DNA of 59,170 nt, taken from assembly GCA_910584725.1 (NCBI GenBank), contig CAJUBE010000029.1, positions 1 to 59,170 of the forward strand, given 5' to 3'. This DNA is from an uncultured Lachnospiraceae bacterium (GTDB lineage Bacteria; Bacillota; Clostridia; Lachnospirales; Lachnospiraceae). The translations under genes were made by a program, and so were the position numbers. The notes under the pieces were generated by a model. It was not told the DNA's origin and searched no databases. It saw only the letters and a program-made list of their open reading frames with translations. Of this stretch, positions 26,274-34,552 are shown piece by piece. How positions within the stretch are numbered: the first letter of the stretch is position 1; each line of letters starts with the position of its first letter.

Positions 26274-26336
26274 AACGGCTATCCTCCATATCTTTACTTT
26301 ACCGCTTTTCTTACTCTAACTACGGAAACCTCTCTC

Positions 26337-26365
26337 AGTCTATCACAGGGGCATCCCTTTTACAA
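26337..26365 (-). promoter_or_regulatory. Possible promoter of fcl
   Basis: TTGTAA (26360-26365), 17-nt spacer, TAGACT (26337-26342). The -35 includes the TAA stop codon of the upstream gene, the same arrangement as the mtnA promoter. The -10 is only a moderate match. Confidence 0.45.
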
Positions 26366-28480
26366 GGGATCGGCCGCCCGGAAACCATCCGCAATCCTCT
26401 CTCCCAGAAATACAATATCCGCCTCAGAAGGCGAGGAGGGAAAGCTGTCATACCCCGTCTGGTCGCCCTCCGCCGGGCGGTAGAAAGTGACGCCTGCTAT
26501 CTCATAAGACCGCGTCTCATAATTCTCATAATCCTTCTGGACAAGCCAGTAATCATTCACGTAAGAGCCTGCAATTTCCCGCGTCAATGCAAAGCCCTTA
26601 TATGCAAGAAGCAAAATAACTGCCGCAGAGGCTGCCCATCCGACGGCAAACCGCCACTGTCGGCTGTCAGCCGTCCTCCATCCCCTGACATTCCCACGCG
26701 GATCACTCCGCTCTCCCGCAATACGCCGCCCGCTCTCCGTCCCGCCGGCGCTTTCATCCTGCCTCTGGGAATCCGCGCCGCTTCGCTTCCCTCTCTCCAC
26801 AAAGCACATCACCGCCTCATATATTCCTCCGAATATCACCGCCGCCGTCAGGTACACCCAGACACAGCCGTAACGGATCAGAGGCGAAGTACAAAGCCAG
26901 AAGAGGAAAGATGCCGCCACCGTCGCCTGCACCGTGAGAAGAACGGGCGGCAACAAACTTTCCGACGCGATAGGAGCCGCCGTTTTCTGCGCCGCAGTGC
27001 CATCCGAATCCCCCTGTACACGCCAACGCGCAAAACGCCCCGCTGCCGCCGTCCGCCGCCCGCACACAAGGTACGCCGCCTCCGTCAGCAAAGCAAAAAC
27101 TGCCGCTGCCGCCCCCAGCACGAGAACCTTGTCGCTCCCCGCAAGCCCGGCAAACCAGCCGGGCAGCCATTCCCGCACAGGCATATCGAACTGCGACACA
27201 TCCGTGTAACCCCTGCCCCACACTTGGATTTCCCTGGCATCATAGTCCGCAATACCTTTCGGGATTTTCCATACCACATCAAACAGATCCATCTGTGTGA
27301 AGGGATAAACCAGCCACCCCGAAATTATCACATTTCGAATAAAAAAGGGCAGCGCCGTCAAGATACCCAGACCCAGATAAACGCCGGTTTCTCCCCATCT
27401 TTTCTCCCGCAGAAGGCGGCAGGCGGGATACACCGTGAGCAGCAGAATCAGCGCCGCCGACAGCTTTACCGTCATCAGAAACACGCCCAGCACGCACAAA
27501 AGGGCATAGGGCAGAAGCGTCTCTTCCCCGCGCTCCGAAAGGTCCAGCCACTTGATCACTATATAAAATGCCACTAGCACCATAAAATAATCCGAAGCCG
27601 GGGAAATCATTTCATCAAAAATATTCACCAGATAATACACGCACATCACTCTGGCGAAATCGCTTGAACGAAGCCGCCCCGCCCGCAGGGATTTCCCGAT
27701 CCGCAGACAGACGGCCGCCAGCAAAAACGCCAGCCACCCCGCCGTGCAATGGTAGGACTGCCCACCCAGAAACACCATGCTGTAGAGCGCCGACAGGGCA
27801 AAGGACGAGCTGTTGTAAGCCAGCCTGCAATGCAGATTGCCAAGCCCCTTCACCACGCCGTACTCCTCGATCCAGCGGATACTCTGCGCGTGATAGAGTC
27901 CCGTATCGTAGTGAATCATACCGCGGGAGGTTCCGAAGGCAAAGAGAAGAAATACGACAAGAACCGCACACAGCCGCAGCGCACCCGAACGCCCGATCCG
28001 CTTCCCGCCATTAGGCAGACCGCTTTCCGCCGTCCCTTCTGTGCCATCGTCATACTTAGCACGCCCCCCGGCATCCGTCAAACCGCTCTCCTGCCCTGTT
28101 CCCCCGCCGAGAGAGCACCCCGCAGAACATATCATCTGCCGAAACACCGCCGTAAAAGCCTTTTTATCTACCAGAACAGTCAAAGTGCAGGCCGCACACA
28201 ATATCACATTCGCCCACAGTCCCACGCCCGCAAACAGGCTGAAAAACTGCGCGTAAACCGTCACGCACACAAGCCCGCACATGAAATACGAGTCCGCGCT
28301 TTGCAGCATTGGGCAGAGGCGCCTGCCTTCACGCCGCCTGCCCGCCGCGTCAGCGGCAATATTCTCCGTGCAGACATGTGCATAATAAGGAAGGTGCCGC
28401 GTGATGACACGCAGCACACCATAGCCCATAATAAATGTAGTGATTCCGACATAAATCCAAATCAAAATGACTGACAACAT
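26360..28480 (-). CDS. LIC_10190-type glycan-locus membrane protein
   Basis: 706 residues with about a dozen membrane helices. MIHYDTGLYHAQSIRWIEEY followed by GLGNLHCRLAYNSSSF (residues 188-226) is the recognisable signature of the LIC_10190 membrane family found in polysaccharide loci; the early Asp fits a GT-C-like role. Two hydrophilic Gly/Arg/Ser-rich segments (about 120-166 and 562-608) interrupt the helices and look inserted. Start at the ATG with GAGGAAAC 13 nt upstream, a rather long spacing. Function unproven. Confidence 0.75.
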   Translation of the reverse strand: MLSVILIWIYVGITTFIMGYGVLRVITRHLPYYAHVCTENIAADAAGRRREGRRLCPMLQSADSYFMCGLVCVTVYAQFFSLFAGVGLWANVILCAACTLTVLVDKKAFTAVFRQMICSAGCSLGGGTGQESGLTDAGGRAKYDDGTEGTAESGLPNGGKRIGRSGALRLCAVLVVFLLFAFGTSRGMIHYDTGLYHAQSIRWIEEYGVVKGLGNLHCRLAYNSSSFALSALYSMVFLGGQSYHCTAGWLAFLLAAVCLRIGKSLRAGRLRSSDFARVMCVYYLVNIFDEMISPASDYFMVLVAFYIVIKWLDLSERGEETLLPYALLCVLGVFLMTVKLSAALILLLTVYPACRLLREKRWGETGVYLGLGILTALPFFIRNVIISGWLVYPFTQMDLFDVVWKIPKGIADYDAREIQVWGRGYTDVSQFDMPVREWLPGWFAGLAGSDKVLVLGAAAAVFALLTEAAYLVCGRRTAAAGRFARWRVQGDSDGTAAQKTAAPIASESLLPPVLLTVQATVAASFLFWLCTSPLIRYGCVWVYLTAAVIFGGIYEAVMCFVERGKRSGADSQRQDESAGGTESGRRIAGERSDPRGNVRGWRTADSRQWRFAVGWAASAAVILLLAYKGFALTREIAGSYVNDYWLVQKDYENYETRSYEIAGVTFYRPAEGDQTGYDSFPSSPSEADIVFLGERIADGFRAADPL

Positions 28481-28646
28481 TTTTGACTCACGTTTCCTCT
28501 ATCTTGGTCTCCTGCCCGGCAAGCGTCACCATTCGCACTCTCGCCGGATTTCATACAAATTTACGCTCATGCGGTGTGAGCTGCGACGGCGACATACACG
28601 ATCAGATGATTTCTTCCGGCATAACCTGACCACGGCGGACAGCCCG

Positions 28647-29717
28647 TCAGACTTCCCCTCTCGCCCTGTACTCCTCGCAGCTCATTCCCGCGATTTCCTT
28701 CAAGTCCGCGTCCATCATCATGGCTACCAGCCCCTTGAAGTCCACTTTCCGCTTCCAGCCAAGCTCCTTCTCAGCCTTCGCGCAGTTGCCCCACAAAAAC
28801 TCCACTTCCGCAGGACGGTAAAACTCGGGATTCACATCAACAAGCAGGCGGCCGCTCTCCACATCATAACCTTTCTCATTCACGCCCGTTCCTTCCCACC
28901 TGATCTGCATACCAAGTTCCGCAAAAGCCGCCTCCACAAACTCCCTGACCGTGTGCGTCTCGTTGGTGGCAAGCACATAATCGTCCGGCTTGTCCTGCTG
29001 CAGCATCAGCCACATGCCTTCGATATAATCGCCCGCAAAGCCCCAGTCTCTCTTCGCGTTCATATTGCCGAGGGACAGCTTTTCCTGTTTTCCCGCAATG
29101 ATATTGGCAATGGCCAGCGTGATCTTTCTGGTCACAAAATTCTCGCCGCGCCTGGGCGACTCGTGATTGAACAAAATGCCATTGCAGGCAAACATATTGT
29201 AAGACTCCCTGTAATTTACCGTAATCCAGTAAGAGTACAGTTTCGCCGCCCCGTAAGGGCTCTTCGGGTAGAAGGGGGTTTTCTCACTCTGGGGCGCCGT
29301 CTCCGGGATGCCGCCGAAAAGCTCTGACGTGGAAGCCTGATAATATCTGCACGTCCCGCCGTTTACACGGATCGCCTCCAGGAGCTTCAAAGTGCTCACG
29401 CCGGTGGCCTCCGCCGTGTACTCCGGCACCTCGAAGGACACACCCACATGGGACTGTGCCGCCAGATTATATACCTCCGTGGGACGGATCTCCGCAATCA
29501 GCCGCATCAGATTGCTGGAGTCTGTCGTGTCCGCATAGTGCAGGAAAAATTTAACCTTGTAATAATCCGACGCGATCAGATGGTCGATTCTTCCCGTGTT
29601 GGCAATGCTGTGCCTGCGGATCAAGCCGTGCACCTCATATCCCTTTTCCAGCAAAAACTCCGCCAGATAAGAGCCGTCCTGTCCTGTGATTCCCGTGATT
29701 AGTGCTATTTTCTGCAT
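28647..29717 (-). CDS. gmd: GDP-mannose 4,6-dehydratase
   Basis: 356 residues. ITGITGQDGSYLAEFLLEKGYEV opens the NADP site as TGITGQDGS; ASTSELFG, YAAK-equivalent SPYGAAKLYSYW and NHESPRRGENFVTRKI are diagnostic for Gmd. It makes GDP-4-keto-6-deoxymannose for fcl. It lies between rfbD and the LIC_10190-type gene. GDP-mannose supply genes (manB/manC) are not in the window. Confidence 0.96.
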   Translation of the reverse strand: MQKIALITGITGQDGSYLAEFLLEKGYEVHGLIRRHSIANTGRIDHLIASDYYKVKFFLHYADTTDSSNLMRLIAEIRPTEVYNLAAQSHVGVSFEVPEYTAEATGVSTLKLLEAIRVNGGTCRYYQASTSELFGGIPETAPQSEKTPFYPKSPYGAAKLYSYWITVNYRESYNMFACNGILFNHESPRRGENFVTRKITLAIANIIAGKQEKLSLGNMNAKRDWGFAGDYIEGMWLMLQQDKPDDYVLATNETHTVREFVEAAFAELGMQIRWEGTGVNEKGYDVESGRLLVDVNPEFYRPAEVEFLWGNCAKAEKELGWKRKVDFKGLVAMMMDADLKEIAGMSCEEYRARGEV

Positions 29718-29871
29718 AATTATATATCCTTTCTGTTAATCTCTCATACTCGCTGCCACTTTTGCAACTTTCGCACCCTCTGCACACCGCCGAGCGGGCT
29801 CGATTCCGTTTCTCAGACATTTTCTCACAAAAAAGCGGCAGCCGCAAAGCTTTTCTCCAATTCTCACCGAT

Positions 29872-30717
29872 TCAGACACAATTCCCAAGATATGCCGCGA
29901 TGGCGTCGTGCCAGTCCGCAAACATAAAGTCCGTCGTCATTTTAAACATATAGTTGTCCAGAATGGAGTAAGCCGGACGTTTCACTGCCGCGCCGTACTC
30001 CTCGGAAGTAATCGCTTCCACCACCGTCTTTTTCCCCGCAAGCCGAAAAATTTCCTCCGTAAACTGCGCCCAACTGCAATCTCCTTCGCAGGTGGCATGA
30101 AACAGACCGTAATTTTCCGTGGGAAGCAGATACGCAACCGCCTTTGCAAGCTCCGCCGCGCTGGTGGGCGATCCCACCTGATCCCGCACTACCCTCACCT
30201 TGTCGTGGGTCTCGCTGAGTCCGAGCATGGTCTTAACAAAATTTTTCCCATCCCCGTAAAGCCAGGCCGTGCGCAGGATAAAATGCCTGTCGCTAAACTC
30301 CTTCACAAATTCTTCCCCCGCCAGCTTCGTTCTGCCATAGGCCCCCTGCGGCCCTGTGGGATCGGTTTCCCTGTAAGGTCTTGTCCCATTTCCGTCAAAC
30401 ACATAATCCGTGGAAATGTGCATCAATTTCGCACCCGTCTCGTTTGCCGCGATACTTAAGTTTCGCGCGCCGACCGCGTTGATACGGAACGCCAGATCTT
30501 CTTCTTTCTCACAGGCCTCCACCGCCGTGTAGGCGGCGCAGTTGATGATCGCGTAAGGTTTCACCTCTCTTGCAAAGTCCATCACCTCATCAATTTTCGT
30601 GATGTCCAGCTCTCCCACATCCGTGTTTACCAGCTCATATTCCGCGCTGCCCGCGTACTCCAGATTGACAGCCCGACCAAGCTGCCCGTTGCAGCCTGTC
30701 ACGATTATCTTCTTCAT
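29872..30717 (-). CDS. rfbD: dTDP-4-dehydrorhamnose reductase
   Basis: 281 residues. VTGCNGQLGRAV binds NADPH, HISTDYVFDG and YGRTKLAGE provide the Thr and the Tyr-Lys of the SDR site, and RTAWLYG and VRDQVGSPTSA are RfbD motifs. It would make dTDP-L-rhamnose. rfbA, rfbB and rfbC are not in the window, so they must lie elsewhere. GGAGAGG is well placed before the ATG. Confidence 0.94.
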   Translation of the reverse strand: MKKIIVTGCNGQLGRAVNLEYAGSAEYELVNTDVGELDITKIDEVMDFAREVKPYAIINCAAYTAVEACEKEEDLAFRINAVGARNLSIAANETGAKLMHISTDYVFDGNGTRPYRETDPTGPQGAYGRTKLAGEEFVKEFSDRHFILRTAWLYGDGKNFVKTMLGLSETHDKVRVVRDQVGSPTSAAELAKAVAYLLPTENYGLFHATCEGDCSWAQFTEEIFRLAGKKTVVEAITSEEYGAAVKRPAYSILDNYMFKMTTDFMFADWHDAIAAYLGNCV

Positions 30718-30748
30718 CTTATTTTCCTCTCCTTAATCCTTTTCCTGC

Positions 30749-30850
30749 CTATTCTGCTTTTTCTTTGCCGCCCAGATTCTCTATCAGTGTCTGCACTTTC
30801 CTTTTGGCTTCCTCCAAATCCTTACAGCCGTCTAAAATCATATCTACCAT
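30749..30850 (-). CDS. 33-residue small protein
   Basis: A short frame starting ATG GTA GAT ATG with GGAGG 7 nt upstream and ending at TAG. It encodes an acidic and basic, probably helical peptide beginning MVDMILDGCKDLEEAKRK. It lies 31 nt before rfbD and is the first frame after a likely promoter. No family is recognised; the strong ribosome site and position support translation. Confidence 0.6.
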   Translation of the reverse strand: MVDMILDGCKDLEEAKRKVQTLIENLGGKEKAE

Positions 30851-30904
30851 TTCCTTTCCTCCGTATACAGCAAATTTCCCACCCCATTGAACCAGATTAA
30901 TTCT

Positions 30905-30934
30905 ATTATACGCTATCTGTCGTTATTCACACAA
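30905..30934 (-). promoter_or_regulatory. Promoter of the small ORF-rfbD-gmd unit
   Basis: TATAAT (30905-30910) with TTGTGT (30929-30934) 18 nt upstream on the minus strand. It lies between the MFS stop and the small ORF. Confidence 0.6.
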
Positions 30935-30942
30935 TGAATTTC

Positions 30943-32193
30943 TTATAAATCTAACAAATCCCCCTTAAATATCCCCCGCATCCCCAGGGCAATCCCGAGC
31001 GACACCACCCCGGCGAACAGCACCACGGCATACTCAAATCCTTTACTGACTTCAAACAGAACGCCGTACATGGCATTGCCGACCGGCTGCGCGCACATGG
31101 ACATGGTCATAATCACCGCGATTACCTTTCCCAGCAGATGCGGCGGCGTCACCGTCTGAAAAAAAGTCATCATCTGCACGGTAAAAATCGTGCAGCACGT
31201 CATGACCGCAAAACAGCCTGCCGTCAAAATGGCATAATTTACCATGCCGGATGAAAACACCGCCAGCGATACGGCAACGGGAAACATACATCCCGCGGAA
31301 ATGACAATCAGTTTACCCGCCTTCTGAACGGACAGCTTTTTTGCCAAAAGGCCCGCGCAGATGCCGCCCGCAAGCCCACCCGCCGCCAGAATCCCCTCCG
31401 CATAGCCGTAAAGCCTGTTGGCCTGCGCCGCATCCAGCGCAAGCACCTCCGTCACCAGATAGGGCAGCGCCACCGTAATCATGGAAGACAAAAACAGATT
31501 GATTCCGCAGACCGCCAGAACCGCCTTGCCGATCACGGGTCTGTCCTTGCAAACAAAGCGGACGCTCTGTGCAAAATCCGACCTGACCGTCTGCCACATG
31601 CCGCCCTCAGAAACCTGTTTCTGAAAGGGAATGTGAATAAAAATCTCCATAACTGCCGAGAGTACAAAACATGCCACACACACCCAAAGCACCGGCTTAA
31701 GGCCGTACGCACTGTACAAAATCCCTCCCAGCACCGGCCCCAGCAGCGCCGCCAGAGAGCTTATGGTGTTGACAACGGAATTTGCCGCCATAATCTGCTC
31801 CTGCCCCACAAGCGCCGGAATGGCTGCCTGCACGGAGGGCTGGTATGCCCCCGCAATCCCGAACAAAATCATTAAAGTCGCAGTCAGCAGGACGACCAAG
31901 TTCACCCCGTCCATCAGCAGACAAAACGTCAGGACCAGCGCCGCCGTAAAAAAGTCCAATATGACCATCACATTTCTCTTATTCACCCTGTCAGCAATCA
32001 TGCCGCCCACAGGCGAAAGCAGGATTGCCGGAATAAACGCGCACGCCATCACCGTGCCGTAGAGCGCCGACGAGCCGGTCTGGTTTAACAGATACAGCGG
32101 CAGCGCAAACCGCAGGGCGGCATTGCCGAACAGGGAAATAATCTGCCCGATCACCACTAATGTGAAATCTCTTGAAAATAATTTTTGATTCAT
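30943..32193 (-). CDS. MFS efflux transporter
   Basis: 416 residues with twelve predicted helices. LVVIGQIISLFGNAALRFALPLYLL at the start and GGMIADRVNKRNVM between helices 2 and 3 match the MFS_3/macrolide- and siderophore-exporter group. SD AAAGGAG before the ATG. Downstream of the TetR gene in the same direction, with a matching operator in the gap. Probably a repressed drug or metabolite exporter; substrate unknown. Confidence 0.88.
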   Translation of the reverse strand: MNQKLFSRDFTLVVIGQIISLFGNAALRFALPLYLLNQTGSSALYGTVMACAFIPAILLSPVGGMIADRVNKRNVMVILDFFTAALVLTFCLLMDGVNLVVLLTATLMILFGIAGAYQPSVQAAIPALVGQEQIMAANSVVNTISSLAALLGPVLGGILYSAYGLKPVLWVCVACFVLSAVMEIFIHIPFQKQVSEGGMWQTVRSDFAQSVRFVCKDRPVIGKAVLAVCGINLFLSSMITVALPYLVTEVLALDAAQANRLYGYAEGILAAGGLAGGICAGLLAKKLSVQKAGKLIVISAGCMFPVAVSLAVFSSGMVNYAILTAGCFAVMTCCTIFTVQMMTFFQTVTPPHLLGKVIAVIMTMSMCAQPVGNAMYGVLFEVSKGFEYAVVLFAGVVSLGIALGMRGIFKGDLLDL

Positions 32194-32219
32194 AGCTCAA
32201 TTCTCCTTTTTATTATTGA

Positions 32220-32238
32220 TACCTACCGTCGGTATGTA
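32220..32238. promoter_or_regulatory. TetR-type operator before the MFS gene
   Basis: TACCTACC-GTC-GGTATGTA is a near-perfect palindrome with the same half-sites as the two operators upstream of the TetR gene. Consensus ACATACC-N3-GGTATGT. Confidence 0.8.
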
Positions 32239-32282
32239 TTTCTCTAAAAATATTCTGCCCTTGTCACAGGACAGAAATATTT

Positions 32283-32936
32283 TTACTTGCGTTCCTGATA
32301 AATCACTGTCAGTTCGCGCATTCTCTCTATCATTTCCTCGTCCACAATATCCAGTCCCATACCCTTAAGCATCTGGTCAAACACCAGAAACTTATGGTAA
32401 GTTTCCTCCTCAGAACTATCAAATATCATAGGGTTGATCCAGACATTTGCCACAAGTGAAATCAATTCCGCAAGCTGCTTCGGATGCTCCGCCACGATCG
32501 AGCCGTCGGCAATCCCCTCCTCGATAATCGGCTGAATATATTCCGGTGCCGTCAACTCTATCGTTTCATACAAAAGACTTGCCAAAAGCCGCGGATTATT
32601 GTAAAAGCCCGGAGCTACCTGAAACATCTCGTCCTGCGCGGGACGGCACAGCGAAGACTTGAACAGGGTCCTCAGCTTCTCTATGCCGTTTAAGTCTTTG
32701 CGCTCCGGTATGCCCGTCAGCTTTCGGTTGGATTCCTCCATAATCCTGTCCGTGACCGCGTCCAGAATTTCCTCTTTCGACTTAAAATGATGATAGATTG
32801 CACCCTTGCTCAATCCGCCCAGATTGTCGATAATATCCTGAATGGACGTATGCTCATACCCCTTTTCCATAAACAGACGGCCCGCAACATCCAAAATCAA
32901 ATTGACAGTCTCCTCAGGATACTTATTTCTCGCCAT
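32283..32936 (-). CDS. TetR/AcrR-family repressor
   Basis: 217 residues. The N-terminal helix-turn-helix reads VAGRLFMEKGYEHTSIQDI then GLSKGAIYHHFKSKEEIL, standard for TetR. The C-terminal ligand domain is all-helical. AGGGG precedes the ATG. Its promoter region carries two palindromes and the gap to the MFS gene a third, so it probably represses itself and the exporter until a ligand binds. Confidence 0.92.
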   Translation of the reverse strand: MARNKYPEETVNLILDVAGRLFMEKGYEHTSIQDIIDNLGGLSKGAIYHHFKSKEEILDAVTDRIMEESNRKLTGIPERKDLNGIEKLRTLFKSSLCRPAQDEMFQVAPGFYNNPRLLASLLYETIELTAPEYIQPIIEEGIADGSIVAEHPKQLAELISLVANVWINPMIFDSSEEETYHKFLVFDQMLKGMGLDIVDEEMIERMRELTVIYQERK

Positions 32937-32952
32937 CGCTTTCCCCTCTCAA

Positions 32953-32996
32953 ACATACCTTTAGTATGTATACAAATTAACATACCAACGGTATGT
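32953..32996. promoter_or_regulatory. Two TetR operators at the tetR promoter
   Basis: ACATACC-TTT-AGTATGT (32953-32969) and ACATACC-AAC-GGTATGT (32980-32996), 27 bp centre to centre. A TTGACA (-35, minus strand) lies at 32998-33003 directly beside the second site, so both operators cover the spacer, -10 and start. Confidence 0.85.
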
Positions 32997-33067
32997 CTGT
33001 CAACTTATTTTTTCGCCGTATATTTTTAAGATTTTTTGTAGTGACTCCGCCCTGGCTGTTATGGTAA

Positions 33068-33264
33068 AATGTACGCATTGGCAATGAGCAGTGCCAGACG
33101 GTAAGATGACAAAATGGCTGCCTGCAGACAATTTTGTCAGATTAGCGGATGATAGGGGTGCTAAGCGCCAGTGGCGCTTGTTTAGCACGGACCGAAGCGG
33201 AGCGTAGACAGCCCGCGAGCGAGGAAAACCGCAGGTTTTTCGAGCCTGCACTGCGGCGTACATT
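33068..33264 (+). ncRNA. Candidate structured RNA or MITE-like element, about 200 nt
   Basis: Ends are complementary: AATGTACGC (33068-33076) with GCGTACATT (33256-33264), and just inside GCAGTGC (33088-33094) with GCACTGC (33248-33254). Within are TGACAAAAT/ATTTTGTCA (33107-33139), GTGCTAA/TTAGCAC (33158-33188) enclosing AGCGCCA/TGGCGCT, and AAAACC/GGTTTT (33225-33239). This is a closed multibranch layout. It ends 15 nt before the AGGAGG of the next gene. Strand is assigned from that gene only. Confidence 0.6.
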
Positions 33265-33296
33265 GCAATTTCTACTAAGGAGGATTTACACAAAGC

Positions 33297-34451
33297 ATGA
33301 AGAGATTACAAGTTTTACTCCTCGTCGTCTTGTCTTCCGCCCTGCTCCTAACCGGATGCGGTAAGGAAAAGGAAGAGAAACCGAAAGTTGAGGCGCCTGT
33401 CGTGGAACAGATCATCGACGATATCCCGAAGGAGGAAGAAAAACCGGAAGAGACAGAAAAAGAGCCGGAACCCGACGAAGATACGCCCCCGGAAGAGGGC
33501 ATGGTGCGGAGCCGCATCACCAACGAGTGGGTGCCTGAGGATGTCAATGACACAAGGCCCCTCGCCATTATGACTCCCAACACAAAAACCGCTTCCCACT
33601 ACGGTATTTCCAACGCGGATGTTTTATACGAATGTAATGTGGAGGGAAGCATCACCCGGCTGATGTGGATTATACAGGACTGGAAAAACGCTGACAAACT
33701 CGGCAACATCAGAAGCTGCCGCGACTATTACGTGTACTGGGCTTTTGAGTGGGATGCCCTCTACGTGCATTTTGGCGGCCCCTTCTACATAGACGAAGTG
33801 ATCAAGCGCACGGACGATATCGACGGCAAGACCAGCAGCAACTTTTTCCGGGATAAAAACGCGAAAAATGCAACCGACAACGCTTTCATAGATGCGGCCG
33901 GCGTCCTTGCCGATGCGGACAAGAAGGGATACGCTACCCAGATGCGCGACGGCTACGCAGACGAACAGCATTACCGTTTCGCCCCCGTAAATGAACCCAA
34001 CGATCTGTCGCAGTACAGCGACGCCATTACGGCGAAGCGGGTGGATCTGTCTCCCGCCTACCCCGTGACCAACTGCTACTTCGTCTACAACGGTGAAACC
34101 GGACTTTACGAGAGATTCCAGCACCTTTCCGGCTCCTCGGACGGCCCGCATACGGATCTGGCCACAGGAAAACAGCTTACCTTCAAGAATATTCTGGTGC
34201 AGAACACCTACTATGAGGTGCGCGACGATAAAGGCTATCTGGCATTCCAGTGCCATGACACCACGCGGGACGGCTGGTTTTTCACAAACGGCAAGGGCAT
34301 CCACGTCACCTGGGAAAAAACTTCCGATTACGGCGCGACAAGATACTATGACGACGCGGGAAATGAGATCGAATTGAACACCGGCAAAACGATGGTGTGC
34401 ATCGTGGAAGACGGGGATTCCTTCCTGGTGGATGATCAGGAAATCAAGTAA
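33297..34451 (+). CDS. DUF3048 (YerB-like) lipoprotein
   Basis: 384 residues. A lipoprotein signal ends LLLTGCGKEK with the lipobox Cys at residue 20; a Glu/Pro-rich linker follows (about 22-70), then the DUF3048 domain (RPLAIMTPNTKTASHYGISNADVLYE, IGNIRSCRDYY-type motif as LGNIRSCRDYY, FAPVNEPND) and its C-terminal part. It should be anchored outside the membrane. AGGAGG is 13 nt before the ATG, slightly far. A single-gene unit between a structured element and a terminator. Cellular role of the family is not established. Confidence 0.92.
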   Translation: MKRLQVLLLVVLSSALLLTGCGKEKEEKPKVEAPVVEQIIDDIPKEEEKPEETEKEPEPDEDTPPEEGMVRSRITNEWVPEDVNDTRPLAIMTPNTKTASHYGISNADVLYECNVEGSITRLMWIIQDWKNADKLGNIRSCRDYYVYWAFEWDALYVHFGGPFYIDEVIKRTDDIDGKTSSNFFRDKNAKNATDNAFIDAAGVLADADKKGYATQMRDGYADEQHYRFAPVNEPNDLSQYSDAITAKRVDLSPAYPVTNCYFVYNGETGLYERFQHLSGSSDGPHTDLATGKQLTFKNILVQNTYYEVRDDKGYLAFQCHDTTRDGWFFTNGKGIHVTWEKTSDYGATRYYDDAGNEIELNTGKTMVCIVEDGDSFLVDDQEIK

Positions 34452-34473
34452 ATACTGTAAGACGAGAAAAAGG

Positions 34474-34508
34474 GGGAGCGCCACAGACACCGGCGCTCCC
34501 TTTCTTTG
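34474..34508 (+). terminator. Intrinsic terminator of the YerB-like gene
   Basis: GGGAGCGCC (34474-34482) pairs with GGCGCTCCC (34492-34500), followed by TTTCTTTG. Confidence 0.85.
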
Positions 34509-34552
34509 CTAACCTGCCATTACCAGATTATTGATTGACAACACACATCTTT

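Noticed and set aside
33000..33293. 97-codon minus-strand frame upstream of the YerB-like gene
   Set aside because: It reads antisense through the self-complementary element and the next gene's ribosome site, with no start signal or family motif.
30943..34451. Genomic-island or prophage boundary near the TetR/MFS and YerB-like genes
   Set aside because: No integrase, transposase or attachment-site duplication was found, and tRNA genes in the window are intact without repeated 3' ends.
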